DNA of 64,000 bases from NCBI RefSeq assembly GCF_002428305.1, contig NZ_DIVJ01000040.1, positions 7,060 to 71,059 of the forward strand, read 5' to 3'. This document shows, piece after piece, positions 1 through 7,751 of the stretch. Each line of letters opens with the position of its first letter. Position 1 is the stretch's first letter. Below the pieces are notes generated by a model that saw only the letters and a list, made by a program, of their open reading frames with translations, made no database searches and had not been told where the DNA came from. Made by a program: the position numbers and the translations under genes. The DNA comes from Flavobacterium sp. UBA6135 (GTDB lineage Bacteria > Bacteroidota > Bacteroidia > Flavobacteriales > Flavobacteriaceae).

Positions 1-227
1 TCGGATTAGTGGTCGAAAGAAAACGTGCCGGACAGGACATTCCGGACGGATTACTCTGGTTTTGCGACCATTGCAATCATAAATTATACGAAGTTTATTT
101 TGAATTAAAAGACATCGAAAAAGATTTCTTAGGTCATTTTCAACATTTCTACAATTCTAAAGAACTTAGAACCTGTAAAAATTGCGGTACCGTTATGGAA
201 ACCGATCCGAGATTCGTCGCCAAGTAA
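1..227 (+). CDS. 3-hydroxyanthranilate 3,4-dioxygenase, C-terminal part
   Basis: The reading frame is open from the window edge (first full codon at 3), so the 5' part of the gene is missing. About 75 C-terminal residues are visible. They match the end of bacterial 3-hydroxyanthranilate 3,4-dioxygenase: the stretch IPDGLLWFCDHCNHKLYE, then a second CKNC pair. These two Cys-x-x-Cys pairs form the rubredoxin-like second iron site typical of the bacterial enzyme. The enzyme is a cupin that opens the ring of 3-hydroxyanthranilate in the kynurenine pathway of tryptophan breakdown and quinolinate formation. The GTG at 9 is internal and is not the start. A 7-bp tandem repeat begins on the stop codon. 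An aldehyde dehydrogenase gene follows on the same strand. Confidence 0.85.
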   Translation, partial: GLVVERKRAGQDIPDGLLWFCDHCNHKLYEVYFELKDIEKDFLGHFQHFYNSKELRTCKNCGTVMETDPRFVAK

Positions 228-260
228 ACCTGAAACCTGAAACCTGAAACTTGAAACTAA
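226..260. repeat. Heptamer tandem repeat (AAACCTG unit)
   Basis: Five contiguous 7-bp units run AAACCTG x3, AAACTTG, AAACTAA. The first unit begins inside the TAA stop codon of the dioxygenase gene. This is one of several 7-bp-phased repeats at gene boundaries in the window. Confidence 0.85.
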
Positions 261-264
261 AATT

Positions 265-430
265 TCGGCAGACATTTCCCGCTGTCCGTTACAAGTTTTT
301 AAAGAAAAATTAAGTTTTACAAGCCACCCAAAGAGCTTCCTTTGGTCGCTTTTGTTTGGCAGTAAAACTAAAAATTTTTCTCAAAAAAGCTTTCCACTAC
401 CATCGGGGCTACAATTCACTGCTTCACAAC
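265..430. repeat. Probable dispersed intergenic palindromic element
   Basis: The 276-bp spacer before the aldehyde dehydrogenase gene holds no convincing gene. It contains CCCGCTGTCCGTTACA near 278-293, then AGTTTTAC (313-320) matched by GTAAAACT (362-369), and finally CCACTACCATCGGGGCTA near 394-411. That layout resembles the large imperfect hairpin elements I remember as scattered through Flavobacterium spacers; this is recollection, not a search result. Open reading through this block in the frame of the next gene is fortuitous. Confidence 0.45.
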
Positions 431-504
431 AAAATCAGTTTTCCAAAAGAAAAAAAATCGGTATCTTCGCAAAAAATATCACAATACATACTAAAAAAGT
501 TATA

Positions 505-2058
505 ATGTCAACAATCGCACAACAATTCGGCATGACCGAAGCCCTTGAAATATTAGGTATACAACCCATCAACGAAGGAACTTCCACCGGAAGCACTAAT
601 TTTTCAAACGGAGAACTCATTGAAAGTTATTCACCCGTAGACGGTCAATTAATAGGAAAAGTAAAAACAACCACGGCAGCTGATTACGAAAAAGTAATGC
701 AAGCCGCAACCACTGCTTTCAAAACATTCCGAGCTATGCCAGCTCCGCAAAGAGGAGAAATTGTGCGTCAATTCGGGAATAAATTAAGAGAATTAAAAGA
801 ACCGCTTGGAAAATTGGTTTCCTACGAAATGGGAAAATCACTCCAAGAAGGCTACGGAGAAGTTCAGGAAATGATTGATATCTGCGATTTTGCTGTTGGT
901 TTATCACGTCAATTAAATGGGCAAACTATTCCATCCGAGCGACCAGGACACGTGATGCGTGAACAATGGCACTCGATTGGCGTTGTTGGAATCATTTCTG
1001 CGTTTAACTTTCCGGTTGCCGTTTGGGCATGGAATACTGCTTTGGCATGGATTTGTGGCGATGTTTGTGTTTGGAAAGCTTCAGAAAAAGCACCGTTATG
1101 CTCCATCGCTTGTCAAAATATAATTGCAGGAGTTTTAAAAGATAATAATTTGCCGGAAGGTATTTCATGCATCATTAACGGCGATTACAAAGTTGGCGAA
1201 ATGATGACAACTGATGTTAGAATTCCTTTAATCTCAGCAACAGGTTCAACCCGAATGGGAAGAATCGTTGGTACAACCGTTGCACAACGTTTTGGAAAAT
1301 CATTATTAGAATTAGGCGGAAACAATGCTATTATTATTACACCAACCGCAGATTTAAAAGTAGTGGTTCCTGGTGCTGTATTCGGTGCTGTAGGAACTGC
1401 AGGACAGCGTTGTACTTCAACCAGACGTTTAATTATTCACGAATCGGTTTATGATAAAGTGAGAGATGCCATTGTTGGAGCATACAAACAATTAACCATC
1501 GGAAATCCATTAGATCAAAAAAATCATATCGGGCCATTAATCGACAAAGATGCCGTAAACACTTATCTAGCGGCTATTGAAAAAGCAAAAGCTGAAGGTG
1601 GAAAAGTATTAGTTGACGGCGGCGTTTTATCCGGCGAAGGATATGAATCCGGATGTTATGTAAAACCAGCCATTATTGAAGCCGAAAACCATTTTGAAAT
1701 TGTGCAACACGAAACTTTTGCTACGGTTTTATATTTAATGAAATATACCGGTGAAGTGGAAAATGCCATTGAAATTCAAAACGGTGTAGCACAAGGGCTA
1801 TCTTCTGCCATCATGACCAACGATTTAAAAGAAGCAGAAAGATTCTTATCCTTTGCCGGATCAGATTGCGGAATTGCCAACGTAAATATCGGAACTTCCG
1901 GTGCAGAAATTGGCGGTGCTTTTGGAGGAGAAAAAGAAACCGGTGGTGGTCGAGAATCAGGTTCTGATGCTTGGAAAGTATATATGAGAAGACAAACCAA
2001 CACAATAAATTATTCCGATCAGTTGCCTTTGGCTCAGGGAATTAAGTTTGACTTGTAG
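505..2058 (+). CDS. ALDH7-family aldehyde dehydrogenase
   Basis: The product is a 517-residue NAD(P)-dependent aldehyde dehydrogenase. The catalytic Cys303 lies in GQRCTSTRRL and the general base Glu269 in LLELGGNNA. The GQRCT-x-x-RRL form of the active-site motif is typical of the ALDH7 group (alpha-aminoadipate semialdehyde / piperideine-6-carboxylate dehydrogenases). The frame stays open upstream to 352, but that part crosses a repeat element and has no family similarity, so ATG 505 (MSTIAQQFGMTEAL) is preferred. Placement after a 3-hydroxyanthranilate dioxygenase gene suggests amino-acid catabolism. Lysine-derived semialdehyde is the family-based substrate; a tryptophan-pathway semialdehyde is a context-based alternative that I consider less likely. 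Confidence 0.88.
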   Translation: MSTIAQQFGMTEALEILGIQPINEGTSTGSTNFSNGELIESYSPVDGQLIGKVKTTTAADYEKVMQAATTAFKTFRAMPAPQRGEIVRQFGNKLRELKEPLGKLVSYEMGKSLQEGYGEVQEMIDICDFAVGLSRQLNGQTIPSERPGHVMREQWHSIGVVGIISAFNFPVAVWAWNTALAWICGDVCVWKASEKAPLCSIACQNIIAGVLKDNNLPEGISCIINGDYKVGEMMTTDVRIPLISATGSTRMGRIVGTTVAQRFGKSLLELGGNNAIIITPTADLKVVVPGAVFGAVGTAGQRCTSTRRLIIHESVYDKVRDAIVGAYKQLTIGNPLDQKNHIGPLIDKDAVNTYLAAIEKAKAEGGKVLVDGGVLSGEGYESGCYVKPAIIEAENHFEIVQHETFATVLYLMKYTGEVENAIEIQNGVAQGLSSAIMTNDLKEAERFLSFAGSDCGIANVNIGTSGAEIGGAFGGEKETGGGRESGSDAWKVYMRRQTNTINYSDQLPLAQGIKFDL

Positions 2059-2094
2059 TTTAAGAGAATAGAATAAAGAAAATAGAGAAAAGAT

Positions 2095-2130
2095 AAACCT
2101 TGTGAATTTTATTATTTGCAGGGTTTTTTT
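2095..2130 (+). terminator. Intrinsic terminator after the ALDH gene
   Basis: AAACCTTGTGAA (2095-2106) pairs with TTTGCAGGGTTT (2115-2126), allowing three G-T wobbles, across an 8-nt loop. A T tract follows directly. Confidence 0.65.
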
Positions 2131-2183
2131 ACGCAACACTTTTACCTTTTTTGCATCTAATAAAAAACCAAAAAAATAAACAT

Positions 2184-2558
2184 ATGAAAAAGATTTTTTT
2201 ACTATTGGCTTGCACGCCATTTTTACTTGCAACCACTTGCGATGACGATGATCAAATCTTCTGTACGCAAGAAGCAAAAGCAGGTTTAAACATTACGGTT
2301 AAAGATGCTTTTACGAATGAAGTTTTGTCAACAGGAGTAGAAGTTATTGCTCAAGATGGAACCTATGCAGAAACACTTGAGCAATTTCCAAATAATGATA
2401 TTGCTGTTTTTATTGGAGCTTGGGAAAGAGTGGGAACCTATACGGTAACCGTTTCCAAAGAAGGGTATCAAACGTATACCTCAGAACTCATTGTGGTTAC
2501 GGCAGATGTTTGCCATGTTATTCCTCAATTGATAACGGTGAATTTACAACCTAATTAA
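2184..2558 (+). CDS. Small exported protein with carboxypeptidase-regulatory-like fold
   Basis: The product has 124 residues from ATG 2184; upstream in-frame codons are AT-rich spacer. The N-terminus is a hydrophobic signal (MKKIFLLLACTPFLLATTC) followed by DDDDQ. A Cys directly before acidic residues is the usual layout of a Bacteroidetes lipoprotein, so lipid attachment at Cys19 is likely. The rest reads like a single beta-sandwich: ...LNITVKDAFTNEVLSTGVEV...GTYTVTVSKEGYQTYTS..., a pattern typical of carboxypeptidase regulatory-like or Cna-B-like domains. The two remaining Cys (in FCTQ and VCHV) could form a disulphide. No specific function can be given. Confidence 0.75.
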   Translation: MKKIFLLLACTPFLLATTCDDDDQIFCTQEAKAGLNITVKDAFTNEVLSTGVEVIAQDGTYAETLEQFPNNDIAVFIGAWERVGTYTVTVSKEGYQTYTSELIVVTADVCHVIPQLITVNLQPN

Positions 2559-2576
2559 TTTTTTTTTGATTTAATT

Positions 2577-2616
2577 TAAAAAACCCTGCTAGATATGAAG
2601 TTTAGCAGGGTTTTAA
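2577..2616. terminator. Bidirectional hairpin terminator
   Basis: AAACCCTGCTA (2581-2591) and TAGCAGGGTTT (2603-2613) form a perfect 11-bp stem with A tracts before and T tracts after. It sits between convergent genes and can serve both. Confidence 0.8.
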
Positions 2617-2667
2617 ATTTTGCATATTTTTCTAATTGACACATTTGCCAATTAATGAATTGCTACA

Positions 2668-3240
2668 TTACTTCGTCTTCTTCACATACTGCGTTAAAAT
2701 CACGATATGTTGCCCTTCAACACGACCTTCAATTTGTTCGGCATTGTCCCAAACCAATTTAATATTATGAACGGCAGCACCTCTTTTTGCAGTAAAATTG
2801 GCTCCTTTTACATCCAAATCTTTTATTAAAACGACAGAATCTCCATCTTTCAGTATATTTCCATTAGAATCTTTATGGATAATTTTTTCTTCATCATCAT
2901 CACCTTCTCCAGTTGCTTTTGCCCATTCCAAAGCTTCTTCATCCAAATACATCATATCGAGTAAGTCGTGGTTCTTTAGTCGAGCTAACATTCGCCAAGA
3001 AACAATTTGAACAGGAAGGTGCTCGTTCCACATACTTTCGTTTAAACCTCTCCAATCTTCCGGGTTAGTAGTTTCAGGATTTTCGATTTGATTTTTTAAA
3101 TGCTGTGAAATTAAAACACAGTTAGTTGAATTTTCATCGGTTTTAGGCGGAACGGTATATAGGACTAAATTTTCCTCTAATCCACTGAATTCACATTTTG
3201 AATTACTGCGTTCTCTTACTATTTTTTCGGTTGTACTCAA
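2668..3240 (-). CDS. PhnA-domain protein (YjdM-like)
   Basis: The product has 190 residues. The C-terminal third (about residues 120-188) carries the PhnA/YjdM signature: DSNGNILKDGDSVVLIKDL, then a KGANFTAKRGAAVHNI stretch and EGQHIVILTQYVKK at the end. The N-terminal part has a degenerate CxF...C-type ribbon (CEFSG near residue 16 and C42), longer than the compact zinc ribbon of E. coli YjdM. Historical links to phosphonate use are weak, and the true role of the family is uncertain. The next gene downstream on the minus strand is elsewhere; the barrel gene at 3245-3739 lies 4 bp upstream on the same strand, so the two probably share a transcript. Confidence 0.85.
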   Translation of the reverse strand: MSTTEKIVRERSNSKCEFSGLEENLVLYTVPPKTDENSTNCVLISQHLKNQIENPETTNPEDWRGLNESMWNEHLPVQIVSWRMLARLKNHDLLDMMYLDEEALEWAKATGEGDDDEEKIIHKDSNGNILKDGDSVVLIKDLDVKGANFTAKRGAAVHNIKLVWDNAEQIEGRVEGQHIVILTQYVKKTK

Positions 3241-3244
3241 TTAA

Positions 3245-3739
3245 TTATAAATTAAAACTAGCTCCAATATTAAATTGAAATTGGTTATTTAATTTCTCAA
3301 AACCAACAGGATCATTTTTATACGATGCAATTGGGAAACCTATTTCTGAAAACAAACCAAAACCGTCAGAAAAAAAGTAACGAGCACCTAAATGACCGCC
3401 AAAATTACGCAGTCCTAAATTTAAGCCAGGATAAACATCAACATTAGCCGGTAATCCTATTACGTTTCCAATGTTGGCATTAAAGCGAGCTTTAAGATCA
3501 TATTTATCTACAAATTTAGCACTGGAGCCTTCAGGTTCCTTAACACCCAAAAGATATCCCGTTTGTAAACCAATTGACATGTTTTCGCCAATTCCGTAGT
3601 CATAAAACAAAGCAATCCCGGTTCCGTTTTCCTGAATATTGGCTCCCACCTGAAATTTTTGGTCTCCTTTTCCGCTATAAGCTTGTGCATTAATTAGTAA
3701 ACCACTCAATAATAATCCTAAAGTAAATAGTTTTTTCAT
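3245..3739 (-). CDS. Small outer-membrane beta-barrel protein
   Basis: The product has 164 residues with a signal peptide (MKKLFTLGLLLSGLLINAQA, cleavage expected after AQA). The mature part is built of alternating hydrophobic and polar strands with Gly turns (FQVGANIQENGTGIALFYDYGIG, NMSIGLQTGYLLG, FGLFSEIGFP) and ends in ...FNIGASFNL, a C-terminal aromatic/hydrophobic strand as in outer-membrane barrels. The length suits an 8-strand barrel. I recognise the general fold, not the specific family. It is likely co-transcribed with the PhnA-like gene. Confidence 0.75.
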   Translation of the reverse strand: MKKLFTLGLLLSGLLINAQAYSGKGDQKFQVGANIQENGTGIALFYDYGIGENMSIGLQTGYLLGVKEPEGSSAKFVDKYDLKARFNANIGNVIGLPANVDVYPGLNLGLRNFGGHLGARYFFSDGFGLFSEIGFPIASYKNDPVGFEKLNNQFQFNIGASFNL

Positions 3740-3843
3740 ATGTATGTAATTAATTTTTTTAGTTGATTAGAAATTTTTTCTGTAAATGGTATTTATTTAT
3801 TCAAACTTATTGTAACCGGCGATTTCAGTTTTATGAATTTCTA

Positions 3844-3870
3844 CAAATGTAAACAATTCTGTTTTAACAA
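3844..3870 (-). promoter_or_regulatory. Putative Bacteroidetes promoter for the barrel/PhnA pair
   Basis: On the minus strand the sequence reads TTG-N17-TACATTTG, close to the Bacteroidetes sigma-A consensus TTG-N(17-23)-TAnnTTTG. It lies about 100 bp upstream of the start at 3739. Confidence 0.5.
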
Positions 3871-3877
3871 TAAACGC

Positions 3878-4621
3878 CTAATTTCTTCCTTTTTCATTGG
3901 GATACAGTTGTGGTAAAGGTTCGCTCTGCCAAAATTCTTTAGAATCGACATCAATAATGGTCAACGGACCAAAAAAAGCAGCTCCCGTATCAATATTCCA
4001 AACACAGGCTTTGTTGATTGGAACTGTTTGGTCTATCCGTGTGGTTGGGGTGTGACCAATGTAAATTTCATGATAAAGCTTGAATCGTTTTGGATAAAAG
4101 ATACTTTCTGTAGATAAATCAGGATTCAATGATAGAGCGGTTTCCCACAAGGTTCTATCCCAATAAAACAATCTTGGGTAGTATTCATAAGCGATTCCAT
4201 TTACATTGGTAAAACCGGCATGAATATACAAGCGGTTTTGTTCGTCTAAATAATAATCTTTTAAATGATTTTCTAAAAATTCAATATGTTCGTGTCGAGT
4301 AGCATCCGAAACTTTTTCATACGCATCAATGGTCGATTGACCGCCGTGTTTGAACCATTCTTGGTTGTAATCGTTTGTTTTTAAATAATTGAGAAGTAAT
4401 TCATCATGATTCCCTCTGATGAAAACACAATTTTGTTTCTTTTCCAAAGCAATTAAATAATCCAAAACTTGCGGCGATTCACTCCAACCATCCACATAAT
4501 CACCTAAGAAAATTAAAGTGTCTTTTTTTGTGGCTTGGCTTCTTTCGAGCACTTGATGTAAAGCTCGAAGACCTCCGTGAATGTCTCCGATTACGAATGT
4601 TTTAGTCATTGTTTTTATCAT
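3878..4621 (-). CDS. Calcineurin-like metallophosphoesterase
   Basis: The product has 247 residues with all the hallmark motifs of the PPP-type metallophosphoesterases: GDIHGG near residue 12, GDYVDGWSES near 41, GNHDELL near 70, and YIGHTPT near 190. These bind a two-metal centre that hydrolyses phosphoesters. Close relatives include bacterial Ser/Thr phosphatase PrpA and diadenosine-tetraphosphatase-like proteins; substrate cannot be read from the sequence. The start given (MIKTMTKTF) overlaps the upstream gene by 20 bp; the second Met at 4609 would leave an 8-bp overlap and is also possible. The overlap implies translational coupling to the AlbA_2 protein. Confidence 0.85.
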   Translation of the reverse strand: MIKTMTKTFVIGDIHGGLRALHQVLERSQATKKDTLIFLGDYVDGWSESPQVLDYLIALEKKQNCVFIRGNHDELLLNYLKTNDYNQEWFKHGGQSTIDAYEKVSDATRHEHIEFLENHLKDYYLDEQNRLYIHAGFTNVNGIAYEYYPRLFYWDRTLWETALSLNPDLSTESIFYPKRFKLYHEIYIGHTPTTRIDQTVPINKACVWNIDTGAAFFGPLTIIDVDSKEFWQSEPLPQLYPNEKGRN

Positions 4622-5753
4622 ATTTCACCTTCCTTAAAATCCGCATGGTTTCTTTAAAATTTACATAAACCATTGGATTTTCTATTGTTTTTAATAGCGG
4701 TTTGGCATCAATTAATTTTTGTTTGGCTTCTTCAAATCCGTTTAAATAACAAATCATCAAAGTAGAGGGCAAATTTAGTAAATCTCGCTTTTCATTTTCG
4801 GATAAAGCGATTCCTTTTTGTAATTTTTGCAACAAAGACAAGTTGGAATTATAAATATGAAACATCATTTTTCGATTGTATTGCGGCGGTTCAAACAAAA
4901 ACTCGTTTTCAATTTTATAATAACCGTTATCAAAAAAGGTCAACGTTTGCTTCTCCAACGGATAGTAACTCGTTTTGTCATTTAATCCTAGCGGAACATA
5001 TTCAGTAATTGAAAAAGTGGTGTCATCATATTCAATCGAAACCTCATCAAAAGCAGAATAAAACAGCTTGACTTGTTCGTTAATTAATTCAATATCCACT
5101 CGCGAATAAAAGGTTTTGTTACGAACTTTTTTCTTATTTCCGGCCCAACAAACTACAAAAAGTTCTTTAAAAACATGGTATTTTGTTGCCATGTCTTTGT
5201 GACGATTGTTCATAAAATCCAACACCCCTTCTAATGTATAAGAAATACTGTTTCTCGAATTATTTTCAATACCAATAACTGTTTCGGTATTCATTTTAGA
5301 AAATGGAATTTTCTCTTCGGTTGGAATCGAATTACTTCCTCTTCGCACAAAAACCGTTCGAGCCGGAATGGTGTAAATTCCTTTTTTAAAGGAAGAAACT
5401 TTGCTATTTGGTTTTATTGTGACCAAACCCACCACTTTATCTTTTGGTAAGTTGGGAAACGGCACATTTTCATATTGAATTTTCGGCGGATTTTCTAAAA
5501 AAGCATTCACTAAATTCTGAATCCGGCTGTCATCAAAAAAATCATTACCGGTAATTTCATTATCTTGATCTTCAACCCCAACCACGATATAGGAGTTATT
5601 AGTAGGATTGGAATTGGATAATGCACAAATGTGTTTCAAAAACTTCGCTTTTCCTTCCTTGGTATGCAAATTCAACTGACGCTTTTTGTCATAAAAACTA
5701 CTCTCATCATTGTGAGCTAGGAGGTTTTTGATAAGAAGGCGTTTGTTGATCAT
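4602..5753 (-). CDS. AlbA_2 (Schlafen-like) ATP-binding domain protein
   Basis: The product has 383 residues. The N-terminal ~150 residues match the AlbA_2 domain (formerly divergent AAA_4): SSFYDKKRQLNLHTKEGKA, then NSYIVVGVEDQDNEITG and ARTVFVRRGSNSIPTEEK. Such proteins are often called putative transcriptional regulators, but the biochemical role is unclear. The C-terminal ~230 residues are not recognised; they are rich in aromatic residues and look globular. A phosphatase gene overlaps its 3' end, so the two form a unit. A heptamer repeat lies just upstream. Confidence 0.75.
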   Translation of the reverse strand: MINKRLLIKNLLAHNDESSFYDKKRQLNLHTKEGKAKFLKHICALSNSNPTNNSYIVVGVEDQDNEITGNDFFDDSRIQNLVNAFLENPPKIQYENVPFPNLPKDKVVGLVTIKPNSKVSSFKKGIYTIPARTVFVRRGSNSIPTEEKIPFSKMNTETVIGIENNSRNSISYTLEGVLDFMNNRHKDMATKYHVFKELFVVCWAGNKKKVRNKTFYSRVDIELINEQVKLFYSAFDEVSIEYDDTTFSITEYVPLGLNDKTSYYPLEKQTLTFFDNGYYKIENEFLFEPPQYNRKMMFHIYNSNLSLLQKLQKGIALSENEKRDLLNLPSTLMICYLNGFEEAKQKLIDAKPLLKTIENPMVYVNFKETMRILRKVKYDKNND

Positions 5754-5762
5754 TTTTTTTAA

Positions 5763-5829
5763 GTGATTAGTAATTAGTAAATAGTGATTAGTAAGAGCGA
5801 GCTAATTACTAATCACTATTTACAATCAC
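5763..5829. repeat. Inverted arms of heptamer repeats (GTGATTA / CTAATCA)
   Basis: Left arm: GTGATTA, GTAATTA, GTAAATA, GTGATTA, GTAAGAG (5763-5797). Right arm: CTAATTA, CTAATCA, CTATTTA, CAATCAC (5802-5829). The inner 17 bp (5778-5794 and 5806-5822) are perfect inverted complements. The hairpin lies between the two minus-strand genes and may act as a terminator or transcript-end structure for the upstream reductase gene. Confidence 0.85.
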
Positions 5830-5833
5830 TTAT

Positions 5834-6700
5834 TTAAGGCACTTTATTGCCCATGCTTTCCGTCCAAATTTCAAACCAATCTTCTTTGTCTAAAACCAGC
5901 TCGGCTGCTTTTTGTAATTGTTGAATTCGGGCTACATTAACTGTTCCGGCAACGGGTGTCACTTTGGAAGGATGTTGCATGATCCAAGCCAACAAAATAA
6001 TATCAGACCCTAAATGATATTTTTCTACCAGTTTGGCCAAAAGCATTTTTAACCTCCTGGTCTGTTCAGTGTCTTCTCTAAAAACAGTCCCTAATGGGTT
6101 CCAAGCCATCGGACGAATGTTGTGTATTTGCATGTGGTCTAAACTTCCGTCGAGCATCGGTTCAAAACAGGAAACCGAAAATTGAATTTGGTTATATGAA
6201 ACTTTTGTCTTTTGCTGAATCAAATCAGTTTGTGAAGGGGTGAAATTCGACAATCCAAAATCCAAAATCTTACCGTCTTTTTTCAATTTTTCAATCGCTT
6301 CCGCAATTTCATCGGCTTGCATTAACGGACTTGGGCGATGTAAAAGATACACATCCAAATAATCGGTTTGCAAATTTTTCAATGAATTTTCGGCTGACCA
6401 GATGATGTATTCTTTAGAATAATCATAGTGTTTTATTCTATTTTGCCTATTTTCTGAAACATATTGAATACCACATTTTGAAATCAATTGAATTTTTGAA
6501 CGAGTTATTTTACTTTCTTTAAAACCTTTTCCAAAATCGGATTCTGTAGTATAGCCTCCATAAATGTCGGCGAGATCAAAAGAAGTGATTTTATTTTCAT
6601 GGCAAACGTGAATCAAATTTGCCATTTCCTGAGTAGTCAATTTTTTATCCCAGATACCCCAGTTCATGGTTCCTGCGATGATTTTAGAGATCGTAGTCAT
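5834..6700 (-). CDS. Aldo/keto reductase
   Basis: The product has 288 residues with the AKR (alpha/beta)8 barrel pattern. Visible features are the start KIIAGTMNWGIWD, the catalytic segment TSFDLADIYGGYT (Asp and Tyr), the Lys in LISKCGIQ, the His in YLLHRPSP, and IAGTVNVARIQQL-like cofactor residues near the end (VTPVAGTVNVARIQQL). This layout fits the YdhF-like branch of NADPH-dependent carbonyl reductases. Substrate is unknown. Upstream lies an unusual A-rich leader with three 8-A runs separated by CTT. It is flanked downstream by the heptamer hairpin. Confidence 0.9.
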   Translation of the reverse strand: MTTISKIIAGTMNWGIWDKKLTTQEMANLIHVCHENKITSFDLADIYGGYTTESDFGKGFKESKITRSKIQLISKCGIQYVSENRQNRIKHYDYSKEYIIWSAENSLKNLQTDYLDVYLLHRPSPLMQADEIAEAIEKLKKDGKILDFGLSNFTPSQTDLIQQKTKVSYNQIQFSVSCFEPMLDGSLDHMQIHNIRPMAWNPLGTVFREDTEQTRRLKMLLAKLVEKYHLGSDIILLAWIMQHPSKVTPVAGTVNVARIQQLQKAAELVLDKEDWFEIWTESMGNKVP

Positions 6701-6799
6701 TTTTTTTAAGTTTTTTTTAAGTTTTTTTTATGATTAAAAAGGCAAGACAACTTGTTTTATGCCGTTATGAATATACTAATAAATAATTAAATTATACCC

Positions 6800-7606
6800 A
6801 TGAAAAATCTTAAAAAAAACCTACTTCAAATTGCTGCAATCTTTCTTTTGAGTTTTGTTGCAATAAGTTGTTCAGATTCTGATGATAACGTAAACGGTAC
6901 TTCCCGCGTTATTGTCAAAATGACAGATGCTCCCGGTGATTATGATGCCGTTTTTGTAGACGTACTTGATGTAAGAGTTAAAAATTCTTCCAATTCTGAC
7001 GAGTCCGGATGGGAAAGTATTGGTAATATCAATCCCGGAATTTATAACTTATTAGAATTAACAGGCGGTGTTACTGTTTTGTTAGCAGATAATGAAATTC
7101 CTTCCGGTTTTGTTGGTCAAATCCGACTTATTTTGGGGGAAAACAACACCGTTGTAAAAGATGGAATAACGTATCCTCTTAATACGCCAAGTGCTCAACA
7201 ATCTGGTTTGAAATTGCAAATCAATCAAACACTTCAACCCAATGTAACGTACAACTTTTTGATCGATTTTGATGTTAACCAATCCATAGTTGTAGAAGCA
7301 GGTAATTCAGGTAATTTTAATTTACATCCGGTTCTTCGGGTAACAACAGAAGCTGCTTCGGGTTCTATAACCGGTGTTGCCATTGCAGGAGAGTTTCAGG
7401 TTTTGGCCTCAGTTACTGTTGGAGGAGAAGTTGTTTCAGCCTTCACCAATGAAAATGGAGTATTTTTTCTACACGGAATTCCTGGTGGAACTTATGCTCT
7501 TACAATTACTCCGGAAATAGATTCAAATCTTCCTCCGGTAATTATAGAAAATGTGATTGTTACTAATGGAGAAACAACAGATGTTGGGGTTATTTCTTTA
7601 GAATAA
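6800..7606 (+). CDS. DUF4382 lipoprotein with a C-terminal beta-sandwich
   Basis: The product has 268 residues. The signal peptide ends in a lipobox (FVAISCSDSDDN), so the mature protein is a lipoprotein starting at Cys24. Residues about 36-185 match DUF4382: RVIVKMTDAPGDYDAVFVDV, YNLLELTGG, VGQIRLILGENN. The last ~80 residues (GSITGVAIAGEFQVLASV...ENGVFFLHGIPGGTYALTI) resemble a carboxypeptidase-regulatory or CnaB-type domain. Such proteins sit in the outer membrane or periplasm of Bacteroidetes; a role in binding surface ligands is plausible but unproven. A clear terminator follows, so the gene is monocistronic. Confidence 0.85.
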   Translation: MKNLKKNLLQIAAIFLLSFVAISCSDSDDNVNGTSRVIVKMTDAPGDYDAVFVDVLDVRVKNSSNSDESGWESIGNINPGIYNLLELTGGVTVLLADNEIPSGFVGQIRLILGENNTVVKDGITYPLNTPSAQQSGLKLQINQTLQPNVTYNFLIDFDVNQSIVVEAGNSGNFNLHPVLRVTTEAASGSITGVAIAGEFQVLASVTVGGEVVSAFTNENGVFFLHGIPGGTYALTITPEIDSNLPPVIIENVIVTNGETTDVGVISLE

Positions 7607-7630
7607 GTTAAAGTATCTTACAATTGTATT

Positions 7631-7664
7631 AAAAGACAGCCAAAACATAGGCTGTCTTTTTATT
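7631..7664 (+). terminator. Intrinsic terminator after the DUF4382 gene
   Basis: AAAAGACAGCC (7631-7641) and GGCTGTCTTTT (7650-7660) form a perfect 11-bp stem followed by more T residues. Confidence 0.85.
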
Positions 7665-7751
7665 TTTAACCAATTCTTAACACCATTACAGTAAAAAAAA
7701 ATTCAATTTGCACTGTTAAAATTAAATACTAAATTCGATAGCTAAAAAATA

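Noticed and set aside
352..504. N-terminal extension of the aldehyde dehydrogenase
   Set aside because: It crosses a repeat element, has no similarity to the family, and ATG 505 gives the expected length.
6701..6730. Repeated A8-CTT leader before the aldo/keto reductase as a regulatory repeat
   Set aside because: The three homopolymer runs are best explained by simple AT-rich slippage; there is no dyad or known motif.
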